Assembly (NCBI GenBank): GCA_934045905.1
Contig: OW203766.1
Span: 22,810,309-22,874,308, forward strand
Origin: Leuctra nigra
Lineage: Eukaryota; Arthropoda; Insecta; Plecoptera; Leuctridae
Direction: 5' to 3'
DNA: 64,000 nt
Positions 40,615 through 53,591 of this stretch are shown here, piece after piece (positions within the stretch are counted from its first letter, which is position 1; each line of letters starts with the position of its first letter). The position numbers and the translations under genes were made by a program. Under the pieces are notes generated by a model. It was not told the origin of the DNA, searched no databases, and saw only the letters and a program-made list of their open reading frames with translations.

Positions 40615-41373
40615 ACAAAAGCAATATTGGAAATATACTCAAAGTAAAACAATCTCGTTCTTCTGCCACGTTAGGGTGGGAGGGAATTATAGACTCAAAC
40701 TCGGTACCTCGGGATAAATTAAATGTAAAATTAAATTTTCTGGTAAATTTGTTTGCATTATTTCTTGGTCAGATGTTATTATAATAGCTGTTTTCGTATT
40801 TCCAAGCATTGAAATGGTTACTTTTGATTTCACTTTAAAGAAAAATTATGTTTAAAAACGTGCATCCATTCAAACAACACTTGAACATTCTATTTTCAAA
40901 CATTTGAACTTGGAAGTATAGTTCAAGTAAAGAATACGAGGGCAGGTGAGGATACTTCCTAGGGGCAGTTGAATTTATAAGAATTCTGCTTCGCCATGAA
41001 TTTTAATTTTCAAGTATCCACTATGTATGGATCCAGATCATTTTTCATAGAGGTGTATAGTGTAACTATGGTCTTGTATGTATTGATGATTTTCTAGTTC
41101 ATTAATAATAGTCCCGAACCGAATATTCGCTGTACAACATGGTTTTTTACTTTTCATCTTGCATTATGATTTCGTGCACAAAGCAATGGCTGTGACTCAA
41201 CAAGTATTGCAATATTGTCCTCGTCAAGCCACGAGTGGGTCTTTATACATCGATTTGACGCCGCAAATTCACACCTTTCGTCAGTCACGATTGATGATGA
41301 TTTGATGATTTTTGCACAATTTTACGACTGATCGGAGAAAATAAGAATATATCAATCATCAATTGAGTTCGCA

Positions 41374-41502
41374 GTAGGTTTTTCAATCCTCTGTTAATCT
41401 GTTAATCCATTACGTTGAAGTAATGTCATTGGTTGTTGCCATGGCAATTTAGTCCTAATCAACTGTTTAAAATTTAGCAGAGTATTGAAAAAACCGGCCC
41501 TA
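41374..41502. mobile_element. MITE-like element, family A, compact copy
   Basis: The left end AGGTTTTTCAATCCTCTGTT (41376 onward) is the inverse of the right end (TTTAGCAGAGTATTGAAAAA, then ACCGGCCC, to about 41500). The interior has TGGTTGTTGCCATGGCAATT and AGTCCTAATCAACTGTTTAA, shared with 3599-3950 and 12745-12830. Confidence 0.65.
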
Positions 41503-42027
41503 ACTGATCATGCATTGTGGGTTGAAATTTAATAAACAAATTCAATTAAAATTTGGTAAAAAAAATGACAAATCTTTTAAAAAAACTGTAATAGGCAAAT
41601 ACCTGTTGATAGAGTTCACAAAAAACACAACAAACATTCAAGAAATTAACACAAAAACGCCTACTTCCAATCAAAATAACAAAATAAAAAAATTGTCTAA
41701 ATTAGACAATAAATCAACATTCCAAAATTTCAATTCCAGTTTCTAACTAGTAATTGGAAAACTTGCTTGCTGCAAACCAATCACAATTCAAATTTCCCTC
41801 TACCACCAATAGCCCCGCATTCTCTACTCTTTCTCTCTCTCTCCTTCTCTCCTTCCATCTCTCCTTCTCCGTCACACAAACCATGTGTTACCCTACATCG
41901 CCTCTCTCCCTCACCCTCTCGAGTCGCCAACACATCCTTCTCTGTCTACCTCATAGTGTGAAGGGCAAGGTTGGAGGTGGCTCAGGTAAAGGTAGTGAAG
42001 GATCAAGGTAGACCTAACCAGCAGCAG

Positions 42028-42197
42028 TCAGTCTACACCCAGGCACCAAACAGCCAACATTACTTGCTGGAAGTTCGCAGTGAATGTGTCATTATTATAG
42101 TTGTGAATTTAAGACATGTGATGATGTTTTAGTGTGATTTGAATGTGATTGTGAAATGAGACTATTTGTGAAGAAAGTTCTGGATTAACAGTTATAG
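42028..42197 (+). promoter_or_regulatory. Candidate promoter and non-coding first exon of the plus-strand gene
   Basis: An arthropod-type initiator, TCAGTC (42028-42033), follows a long CT-rich tract (about 41815-41945). The next 165 bp end at a donor, TTATAG|GTAAAT (42197-42198). No in-frame start is evident, so it would be 5' UTR. The nearest compatible plus-strand acceptor I found is at 53435, which implies an 11-kb intron. Transcription here is inferred from sequence signals only. Confidence 0.35.
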
Positions 42198-43296
42198 GTA
42201 AATACTGATTTATTTTACTTTGTATTGTTGTTTTTTGAATGGAGTGTGTGGGAGGTAGAGCAGTCATTGAAGTGATTTTAGACTTCAAATCTAAAGAAGG
42301 CTTAAATATTTATGGAGTTATTGAATCATGTTTAGAAATAGTATTTGAAAGGAAGATTAACATAACCAACATGTTTAAATCTTCTCTCCTCAAAGAAGAT
42401 GGTCAAGTGCGTTTTTTTTATTACCAGTTACACGTTTTTGCCGGATCAAGGTTATTTGACATTGGCATGTATCCAAATTCAGTTTGAAATTTCAAATATT
42501 ATAATGTCATTGCGGGTACCTAAGCGAAATAAAATTAATTATTTACATATTTTTATTTCTTGTTTACTTTTCATTGGTGCTTCTATAAAGCGTAATGATA
42601 TTTACAAAATACTAAATAGTATGTAGGTACGTAATTTAACTACATTGCTGATCCTAATGGAATAACAACCTATTGTGTACATTTGTTTCGTTATCAACTA
42701 GGAATCACTTAGGAGCAACACATTGTTGTTTTATTAGTATAGTTTTGTAGTTTGTTGTGTTGCAATGGACATTAGAAAAAATACCACCCATAATAAAATA
42801 TATCTATCGGGGAGACCGAAAAAAAAACAGTTTTGACCACACGCCATTATTTCAAATAATTTTTTGCTATAAATTTGGCAACAAAAAATATTGTTTGTAG
42901 AGGAATTTAATTGTGTCATGGATAATTTTCCACATTTCATACAAAGATCAACTATTTACATACCTACATTCAAGGAAGTAAATTCAACAACAAAAACATG
43001 AAAACACAACAGTAGCCTCCGTGTATACCTCCGTCAAGATCCAACCCGCCCAACTGACCCTTGCATAACAATTAATTGACCCTTTGGGCCCCGCGCGGCC
43101 CCGCATGGGTGGTCAAAAGCAGCACACACTCTGACATCCACCTATAAACACTGATGATAAAGAAGTCATCACGCCGTGGAAAAGTGAAACACTGTTATTA
43201 AGTTACCTGTGGAGGAATTGTTGGAAGACGTGAAGCTATGTGACGGAGGGGTGGTTTTATGTCACGAACTGACCTCATGTCATAGTTCACGATGGG

Positions 43297-43339
<43 letters not shown>

Positions 43340-43658
43340 GTTAAAGTTTTATAGTTTTATGGCGAGGATGATGTGTTTATTGGTGTTCACATATGCGAAT
43401 TGTATGTCATGCATGCTATAAAGATTTGGAGTAAGGTATTATTGTCCGTAATAAAAATAGCGCATACGCTTTAGATAAAATCATGAAATATGAAATTAAA
43501 ATTTTAATAAATTGTGATCGAATTTGCTTCAAAACCAGGAGCTAGATTACAATGAGTACCTATCACCTGCTTACGTCTAGTATCTTTTGTATTATCTTTC
43601 ATTTAACACGATGATTTTGATATCAAATCAAAAGAATTAGCATAATACTTTGTGAATC
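42198..43658. other. Non-coding stretch downstream of the candidate first exon
   Basis: Would be intronic if the gene model holds. It includes a GC-rich string near 43090 (GGGCCCCGCGCGGCCCCGC) followed by a TATA-like CCTATAAAC at about 43142, possibly a second promoter, and the GT microsatellite at 43301. Confidence 0.4.
43301..43338. repeat. (GT)19 microsatellite
   Basis: Nineteen uninterrupted GT units. Confidence 0.97.
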
Positions 43659-43796
43659 TGGCCCCAGGCCTATTCTATAACATTAAAATTCCTGCTTCGG
43701 CCAGAATCCGAATTACGGCCATATGGATTAACATGCACCGAATCGGATTCTGATCGGATCGGGAATTTTAAAGTTATAGAATAGGGCCCCAGGTGG
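43659..43796. mobile_element. MITE-like element, family C, complete
   Basis: Terminal inverted repeats of about 48 bp. The left end runs CCTATTCTATAACATTAAAA, TTCCTG and AGAATCCGAATT. The right end is its inverse: AATCGGATTCTGATC, GGGAATTTTAAAGTTATAGA and ATAGGGCCCC. A single related terminus is at 6143. No coding capacity. Confidence 0.7.
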
Positions 43797-46700
43797 GTTA
43801 ATTTTGGACCCATTGAGCAAATGTGCATACTTTGCTGTTACCAGATTTTCAGAACCCATTTGCCATGTAAAATAATCGAGATTGTTTTCTTGATTTTAAT
43901 CACAACATCTCTGATCAACAATTCACAAAATAAAGTGATACTTTGTTATACAATTATTTGTCACCGAAGAATTTCTGCGTGATCTCTTCATCAACCTGAC
44001 AACAATGTCAAGTATTTTGATCACCTGCATTACATTATTAACATGCACCATTTAGAATTCAATTGGAGAGTAACAAAAGCAAGAATGCGTTCCAAATGTC
44101 CAACTTGTTAATGCCTCATTATGGCCCCCTCCCTCTTCAGTTCGATCCCCCTGGATAGATTAGGAACACAACATACACCATTTGCGTTGAATATCCGAAC
44201 AGACAGTTCTACTGTTGATGTTTACTCAGAAGTGTAGGCTATTCAGATTAAGAGTTCTGAATACACACATCAGAGTTGTGCTTTTAATGATTAATTTTGA
44301 ACTAACGAAAACATTGTTCAGGACAAAATGTATGACCGACAGTCATCTCAAAAGTACGGAACAGTCATGGTTGGTAGGTATTTTTTGCGGAAAGTCGATG
44401 CTGGATTTGTAAACAATAAAATATCCTCTAATATTGTACAGAAGATTCGTGTGCCAGTTCTCACGTGTATTTAGGGCTCTTAAAAAGTAAATTACTCGCA
44501 GAATTCCAGTACATTTTGTGTGCAGAAATATCGATTTTTCACCCAAAAAAGTTCAAATGTATTTGTAAATAGAAAAACGAAAATACATCAACGGATAATG
44601 CTACTAATATGAAGGCGACGATTCATAGTTTTCACGAAGTTTGAACAGCTTTATTTGCACAAACATGAGTTCAGATAATTTGAATGCACAAACTTCTACT
44701 ACTGTGGACCATAGTTCAGGGATATGTATAGTTGCATAGTTGTTATGCAAAGTTGCGATTTTATAGAGGACCAGATTATTACTTTTCGATATCATGGAAG
44801 ATTGTATTTGCGGATCTTTGGGCCTGGAAGCAATGCTGACACAAAAAAAGAAAACATTGTACACGTATATAAAATTCTTATTAAAAATGTACTTACACGT
44901 TTCCTTAAAAAAAAAGCAAAAAAAAGAGTTAAATACAATGGAGAGTAATAGAGAGGTATATATAGTGTCGAAGTCCCCGAGAACAATTTTGCTTTTATAA
45001 TACTACGAAATTAAATACCAATGATTCCATTCCCCGTTTCAATTTAATCTCAAAAACCAAGTTTTAAATACAATGCTAATATTTGGTAACATGTCATTAG
45101 GTAAGATAGTAAACCATTATTGTCGATAATTTCTGAAAAATTCATTTTGAATCAGTCACAAACAATTTAGCGAATTAAACAAACAATCCAAAAGGTAATC
45201 CTAGTTTAAGCCCACGGAATTTTGAAACTATAAGAATGCTGTCTTCTGTACTTTCCTTACCCCTGTCTTACTTGAGCAACTGCATACACCCATGGACACG
45301 CAAACCTCCCTGCTTCATCATGGACATCACTCATGTTATTTATCCACGGGTGTACTTAGCAGTCTTATCTGTGCGAACTTCCGGCGCGTGTTGCGGTGGC
45401 AGCTGCATAAAGCAACACGTTTCTACGACTGCATTGAATCGTTGAATCGGTGTAAGAGATCGTAGAGGTGTGATATGTGATTGATAGATGTGACTTCTAG
45501 TGTCAAAGTCAAGTCAAACTAACAGATCAGCGTAGAACAAAGTTTATGAGCGCTCTAAATGTTTTCATTTTCAATGTATGTATTAGCAGATGAGGTTATA
45601 ATTCAGAATATTGTAAGATGCCATTATTTGTATTTTTAAAACTATCAATAAAAATGTAAATATAGATAAAATTTGACGTTTTACAATATTATTGACTGGT
45701 GTAAACTTTGAGAGGTGCGTTTTATGGTAGGGAGAAGTGTGAAAAATTCAAGAATCTAGTAGAAAGTTCCAATATTCCCATAAGAAACTTAGTGCATCAA
45801 ACTGTGTTTGATTTATCAAGGAGAATAACGTATTCGTGGGCGGAAAGTTCAACATAAAAATGTAAAAACTAAATTCTCATGACAGCATATAACTCATTTT
45901 AGTTCAATAAAGTATAAGTTTTGTCATAACATGCTATTCAAGGAGTTTATAAGAAGGTCCGTTATTTTTCGTAAAATTGCATAAATACACAAACTTTCTA
46001 GAGGTAGTTGAACTTTTTCATATTTAATTTTTAACCAAACATTGCCATGCATATAAATGTATGTTAATTTTCGGTTATACAGCATGTGGTCTAAACGGTT
46101 GGGGTGTTTTTGTTGAACAAAGCTTGGGCCAAGTCAAGGTTGATTAGGTGTTAGTTGTTCGCATGGTCAGCGGTTTTTGGGGGTGTCAAACCATTAGGGG
46201 TGCATTGTTAAACTTCACAAACCTTGCGACGACAATAACAAATTATTTACACGATGAGGGTAGATGCAAAAACATGTAGATCATTCTATTCGAATAGCGA
46301 TTTATGGCATAAAAAATGTTTTATTTTGGTTATTGACTTTCCCCTTTCTGAATTAGCAACTATTAATACGATATTGAACGATTTTGGAGTTCATTTGTGG
46401 GTAATAATAATTCAATGTTCAAGGGTTTTCATGAATAAATAATCGTAAAAATATTCAATATTCGTCCATTTGCATCACCATTCCTCCCCAACGGTAAAGC
46501 CACATTGTGAAGCTATCTGGGACAAATTCAGGACTACTGTATGATTTTGTAGTTCGGGTTTTACGACCCAATAAATATTGCTTTTGTTAAGTTTTGAATT
46601 AACAATTTATTCATACTATTCGGATGGAGGAGAAATAATGTTTAAAAGCCAGGGTATAAAATGAGAGTAGATACCATGCAAAAGCGTTTTGGTTGGAGTA

Positions 46701-49700
46701 CGTGTTAGGTAAAATTTGTACCAGCCCGTTTGAATGGAAATTGATTGCAAAAATATAATATCAGAAGATATTGACGGCTCCAAATTTGTGTAGATTAGTA
46801 ATTTTTGTAGTTTCAGTATATTTTTTATAAACAAATAATCTTTTAAAAAAAATACCAATAAAATTATAGTGTATGAAGTACTCAGAATATTATATTTGAA
46901 TACCAGATTGAAGCAAGGAACTTAAAATATTAAACCATAAAATTCTAAAATCCTTCATTACTATAATTGTTTTTAACCTTTCTGGATTATAGAATATTTC
47001 TGGAGATTATTGTCACTTTTTGGGAATATTTCAACCGTTTTAATTTAATTTTTTATTTGTTAAGTCTACAGTAGGTAATGTCTGAATTTTGTCTTGAAGA
47101 AGATTCGGATATAAGTGAATCAAAACTGTAGGTATTATTGATAGAAAATAAAAATAAAACAGGATAAAATATCCCAAAGAAAGTGAACAGTTAAAATACT
47201 AAACTTTAATTTAAATTTTATAGCTCATAATATTCAAATCAAAACTCATTCATAAAGTCGAGTGCAGTGGATGCTCACGCTTCATCAATGAGCTAGCTGC
47301 ATGAGTCAGGAATGCAACTTGTCTTGGATCAGTTTCAAATGTTTTCTATTGTTGCACCCGCAGAAATACGTCTCACTTATGCAACACCTGGCTATGCATC
47401 GCGTGCATTACACCACACATGATAAGAACAAGATGCGTTGACGGTTACAAAACAATGCAAGTCGGCACTTTTATCTAAAAATCAATACACATATTAGTAA
47501 CGGCGATCTGTGATTGGATGAGAAAATATCACAATGAATCTCAGTGATTTCTTATTAATTGAACTGGACCGGTTTGTTCATTTTATTTCTTATTAAATTC
47601 TCGTCAAACGTCAAGTTTGATTAACCAGGAAGAATGAAGATGACTGCATTGTGTTTTGTGTGTGGATCGGACCGACTTGTATACATCTCGATATGCAAAT
47701 CTCTTGGCCAGGCATCTGTGCAGAAAACTTCGTCGACGGTTCTGAAATTCGATCTCTTTGAAAGCATCTCGATGGACGAAGATTCCATCATCTGTGCCCA
47801 AGTACCTTACCAATACACGTCATTTAAAAGGGGCGGTTTGTACCTCAACCAAAGACAATACTACCCAAAACTGGTATCCAATCGAATGTAACACAAAAGT
47901 TAAACAATTTCCATTTTTCACCAGTCGTGGAAGTTCTTTTGATTCCTTATCTTAGCGACGTCTGAACTACTTGCTCTCTATATGCACCTGGCCCCCCAAA
48001 GTTGCCCCCACCATACTGCTCCAGATTATTCTTTGAATGGTCTTAGCTTAAAATAAGAATAATGAAATAACGACATTGGCCTGCAAAGAAGGGACGGATG
48101 ATTTGGTGCAAAAAGAGAGACGACGTCGTAAGAAGAATGGCGGGCCACGAGTGGAAGAGAGAACGATGAATCAAAGAATAGAGGAGAAGGGCTTCGGAAC
48201 TGGTCCGGAAGAACGGAACTAGATCTGGGGAAGGCAGAGGCATGAATTGTCTGAAAGGAAATAAAAACTGCTAGGGACGGTCCTTCCTTTTTCTTTTGTA
48301 ATACGCAACGAAAATGCATACGACCTTTTGGTTTGGGTTCGAAACGCGCTCGTGGAGTCTTGACTATGACCTATGGGAACTTTAATGTTACATATTCGCA
48401 GGAGCTGGAGGTATTATTCTTTGTTGCTTCAATGTGTCTTCGACCAAAGTTCTATTTCCCAAGTGAACCCATTGCCGGAATTTCAAAGAAAAATATGTAA
48501 ATGTGTATTTTTCCAATACATACGAATGGGAATTGATTTCGCATATAGATTGAAGATAAATCAGAACAAGTATTTTTTAAACATTCTAAACTGCCCTCGC
48601 GCCCTACGATTTAGCGATTGAAAGATCTGGGAAGTTGACTTAGGAGCCGACAAAAAGAACGTCAGGAAAAAAAACATATGTGATAAATTTGGACTGGTTA
48701 ACAATTGAAAATTCTGGGGGAATATTTTTTCGCGGTGTTTATGCTACATTCCACGAGGGTTGGACTTCACGATCTAATTCTAATAACATCATGAATATTC
48801 ATCCACCCGTCTGTCAAAAGTCCGAACGCTGTCGGCGTCTTTCAGATTCAACAGGTTGTTTCAAGAAAGTAACTACACGACTTTTAAGATCAAACTTCCA
48901 CAAACCAAATGGCATTTTAAACATTCGTTAAAACATTCCATTCTTTTAAAATTAAAATAACCCCTTTGAAGATATGCGGAATCCAAATCTATTAGCCAAT
49001 CACAATCTCTTCTCTAAAATCTCTACCTGTTTTAATATCTTTTATAATCACATTAGAGTGAGCTCAAGACTTGGTACCTCTCATAGTAGGTACCTGTTTT
49101 ATTCAAATAATACAATCATGACAATAGAAATGGCCATCGTATCTAGGCAATAACCGTCAATGTATGCCCCTATATATTACATATGCACACACTTGCACAG
49201 CGCCGTAGGACATAAAACAACTATAACTGTCTACAATTCAATGGCCCCAGCGTACATACATTACAATTACCACTCGAGGGGAAATGCGAAGGGAGAAACT
49301 TTAGGGTACAGGACCTTTCCTATCCGTGCATTCGTCTTCCCTTTACGGGACGATTTTCTTCTTTTGATGATGTCCGAAGTTTTATAGTTTGGGTTTTTGG
49401 AGTGGTTGGTCTCGACTTGTTTGAAGTGTCTTGAGTTGTCCAAGTAGATATTGTCATTATTGTTGGGTAATTTCAAAATTTCATTCTGTTTTGATTGGAC
49501 TCGGACCTTGCTAATAAAGACGGCGAACTGTCACCTAATTTCATTCGCACCCTAAAAGGTAGTTTGAATACATTACAAAATCAAATACCATAGAAACGGA
49601 TGTTGATTTTCGAAAAATATAAACGCATTTAATTTCTCATAGCATACATTTCAATTTTAAAAAAGTTATTTTATTGGATCAGAATAGATTAATTGAACAT

Positions 49701-52700
49701 TTTCATCATGTTCACCACGACATTCGAATCTTTCCAAAAGTTAGGATCTCTGTCCGTTCAAAAAGCTCGTATTGTTTATTAGACAATCACGGAGACGAAA
49801 GCTCGCCCGTCAACTCTTTTACTCGCACAGTTTTTTCCTTCAGTATAATATTTAATAATAGCACACCACGATATTGCGAAAGTCGACCATAGGACGCATG
49901 TTGTAACGTATATAAGAGGGTAGTTCTTCCCCTCATTTCTTAAATTTAAAGCCCAGTGAATGCTTTCATTTTGACAATAGTATATCCCTGACATGGACGA
50001 CATGAAACTTCGGCTTAGGGTAGGTCCTGATCGAACTTTTCAGAATCTATGACCCTTGAGACATCTCGAATAATGCAAGTAAATCATAAGAAGACTAGAA
50101 TCCCTCCCCCCTTCCGTATTGGATCGTATCTTATATCGTGTGCCCGATAGCACATCTCTTACCTCTTCAACCTCTTTGAATAGTAAACCCTATGGTACAA
50201 TGTGATGCAAAGAAGTGGAAGAGAAAGATGTGTGATCGATACTTTATAGCTTGGGTTGTTGAAAGTTACGGCGAGAGAAACCCTTTACTTTTCAATGAAG
50301 ATGGCTTTTAAGGGGAGGTTTTTACTAGTTTGGGTATGATCTCTTGATTTAGAGTGTCAAAACAAGTACTAACTATTTTATTATTCTCATGGGGAAATGA
50401 GCGTATGGAACTTGAAAATACGGAAGTGACTCTATCAACCGTAGCAAAGTAAATACTAAAATTAATCGGTATGAGAGATGAAATTTTAATTCAAATGACT
50501 GGCTTTATTTTTGCATTATAGCTGATATTTTTCTTTCTAGATGTTAACCTAAATAACCAATGTCTTAAAAACAACGCTTTGTTTAAGTGTAAGAAAATTA
50601 TTGGGGATTTCTTTGATAAAATCAATCAATGCATGAAAACGTAAAATATCGATAATTCGGCAGCTTTTAAGATTGTTCGTTCAGCACAGAGTGCATATTT
50701 CTTTGCATTTACATCCCAACAAATATCCATGTCTACATTTGAAAAAGTATAAAGTCCACGCCGCAGGGCTTCATTCCACTTCAACAGATCACAATCAATC
50801 AGATCTACTATTGTCGCACAATGCCTTGATAAAGGGGTAACATTTTCATTTCATTCTCCTTGACAAATTATGCGCGCATTTTTAATACTCACAATTAATC
50901 CCATATACAAACCTAGCTTATTTCAGCAGCTGACCTGAGGAAGGGTTGAAAATCTACAACTTGCCTTGCCTGAGGCAGAGATCATAATTTTTAAAGCATC
51001 TCGAAAGTGTATTATAGTTGATTTTTCACAATAGAGGGCAGCACAATGCCCCCTGTTAAACAGATCAAAGTTGTTTATGCGTATTATTCGGTAGGGGGAA
51101 ATCGAAATTCGTCATACACTGTAGAGCAGTGTTATGTTATTTAAAAAAAACGACAAATTAATCGTAATTGTTATCTAATATCGTTATACGATTAACAATT
51201 TACCGACGCAGAGTGGTCATTATCGTGGTTATTGAGGCATACAGATTCAACCGTGCATTGAATCCATGTTGAATTTATTAAAAATGCTAATTTACAGGTG
51301 TGATTGGTTGTGTGTAGTAGTGAATTTACCAGGTGCGTTATTGGCTATGAAGGGAGATCAAATTATAATTATATGCAACTAGAGAAATTCGGACCATGAT
51401 AACAATACGGTAGTCATGTTTTCAAATGCAATATTTACCGAAGCGTTAGAAAATTATTCACTTGATTTTTAGACTTTTTCGAAACATAAGGTTGAACCAA
51501 CGTTTTTGTCACCTGTGGAAAAATCTCATGTTTTATTTATAACGAAACTGTTTTTGGTCGTTAGGATTAGGATGCTTATTAATTCTTTTATTATCGCTCT
51601 ACTTGGAATTTTTCACCCCTTATTCCGGGGTTAAGAATCCTTTTTCGATTTATTTTTTTATACTTCGGATCACAACAAAGCAAACCGCCCTTTTTAATTA
51701 GGGATGCAAAAAATCGATTTGAAATTTAATATTTAAATTCAAATACAAACATCTGATTTTCATTTCAATATTAATGAATAATTAAAATCAAGTAGGTAAT
51801 ATTTTGCAAAATAATCATTGAAGATTTCACCCCGTTGTTGGGAATCTTTGTTAAAATTATTTTACATCGGATCTCAACAAATCCAAATACCGTTTTTAAT
51901 TTTAGAAAAACAAATATCTATAGATTTAAATTTTATACTATCTACTTTTAAATCTTCCAAATCAAAACGCTTAATTTAATTAATATTGTTCAAATTATTT
52001 TAAACATCAACATTTTCCCATAAATAATTATTTTCATCAAATCATGGAGCAATAAATATAATCATCTTGCTAATATCTACATTCTTTTATCACCAAATGC
52101 GATAAAGTTTAATAAATCAGCTTGATAAAAATGCAACAGGTGATTTCATCGCACCTCAGACCTGTACCTTCAAAGGCTGTACCATAATAAAATAATCAAA
52201 ATGTGGGTAACTAATGACTTTGATACAACGATTATTCTACACCATAAAGATACTAAATACCTACACACTGTATTCATAAATCAATATGCATCAGATATGA
52301 TACACATTTACATTATAATTATGATCCAGTCTTAATTATTTACATCACGACAATGAATGTATCAACATTTTGATGAAAATAAATGGAATTGTGTGACAGG
52401 TTTATGCTAAATTCTTCCTGGTAAAAGTCTTCGTGTACATTTCCCTAAAAGTTAAGTTTAATCTTCGTCTAGAGATCGGCGTTATACTAAAGAAAACAAA
52501 AATATTCGCTGCTTGACTAACTGAACAGATGCCATGTCCGATGGCCCATGAGATAAACTCATGAAAATATTACACTTGTATAGCAAGGTTGTAACAATGG
52601 TGTCCAAAATTACTTCACCCAAAAGATGTCAAAGGGAATTTTCAAGTTCCTGGAGCGAACCCGGCACCTCCACTGCGAAAGAGAGTCCTCGGAAATGTTC

Positions 52701-53435
52701 GGTGGAGGAGCCAAGATCTCCCCCGTTTTTTGTTTTCATAATTATAGAATTTTGGAAAACTTGCCAAAGCGTACATCCATAATAATATTATTGTTGATGC
52801 ATATTATTTATTGAGAGATAAGGAAATCTAACCATCAATTTCTCAGTTTGCCTAAGTATATTTTCTCACAACAAATAAAATACATAGGCTTTCGGGACGC
52901 TCGTAGACCGTTATACCGACCCATTTTTATTATATCTTTACATTCTTAATTGTTTGGTAAACATGGCTATACTCATTATTATAAACTCACAATAAACTAA
53001 ACAATACCACTAACTAGACAATTTTACGACCTCCGTTGCGTCCTCAAGATGTTAAATAATACGACTAATTTTTGTTAAGAATAATCTGACGTCTCGAGGA
53101 CGTACCAGATGTCATCAATTGTACCAGTTTGTGTCATCATTCCAATTTGTACATTTGAATTATTGTAGGAGCGATATTTTGTAAAAATTAAAAATTGTTA
53201 AGATAATACACAAAGTCACTTTTCAGAACTGCGATCGTAGCCAAGTCTCTTAATTTAATACAAATTTGATGACCATCAATAAATAAACTTAAGAATAATT
53301 AATGTTTTTAATTCCCCTAAAAGTCGTATTTTCAGTATTTTATAGGTAGAATATTATTTCTACCAAAAACTCAATAAAAACTAAACACAAATGATCCATA
53401 AATTATCTCCCATCATCAATATATCTGCTTCACAG
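43797..53435. other. Non-coding stretch, probably a long intron of the plus-strand gene
   Basis: About 9.6 kb of AT-rich sequence without convincing exons. Somewhat less AT-rich, possibly regulatory patches occur near 45280-45430, 47260-47480, 47640-47830 (contains the octamer ATGCAAAT) and 48070-48240 (purine-rich). Chance open frames of 60-97 codons occur on both strands. Confidence 0.5.
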
Positions 53436-53591
53436 TTACAACAATGGAGAAATACCTGTTGCAAGACAACGATATCCCGTCTATTTCCTGCATCGACTGG
53501 GGCACCCCTCAACACCAGCCTTCATCAGTTTCCTGCATCCCCGAAAACGCGACTTGGACACAGGTGCAATGCAATGTCAGAAGTCCTAGAA
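53436..53591 (+). CDS. Candidate start-codon exon of the plus-strand gene
   Basis: An acceptor-like CTGCTTCACAG (ends 53435) is followed by TTACAACAATGG, a very good insect start context, with ATG at 53444. The protein starts MEKYLLQDNDIPSISCIDWG. Three donors are possible: ACACAG|GTGCAA at 53565, AGAA|GTAACA at 53591 and AACAG|GTGGAG just after. Only the 53591 donor leaves one base, as the next exon (57038) requires; the join is therefore tentative. A start at the internal ATG 57049 is the alternative. Confidence 0.4.

Noticed and set aside
40425..40784. 119-codon plus-strand frame
   Set aside because: It spans a SINE remnant and an 11-bp minisatellite, so it is not a gene.
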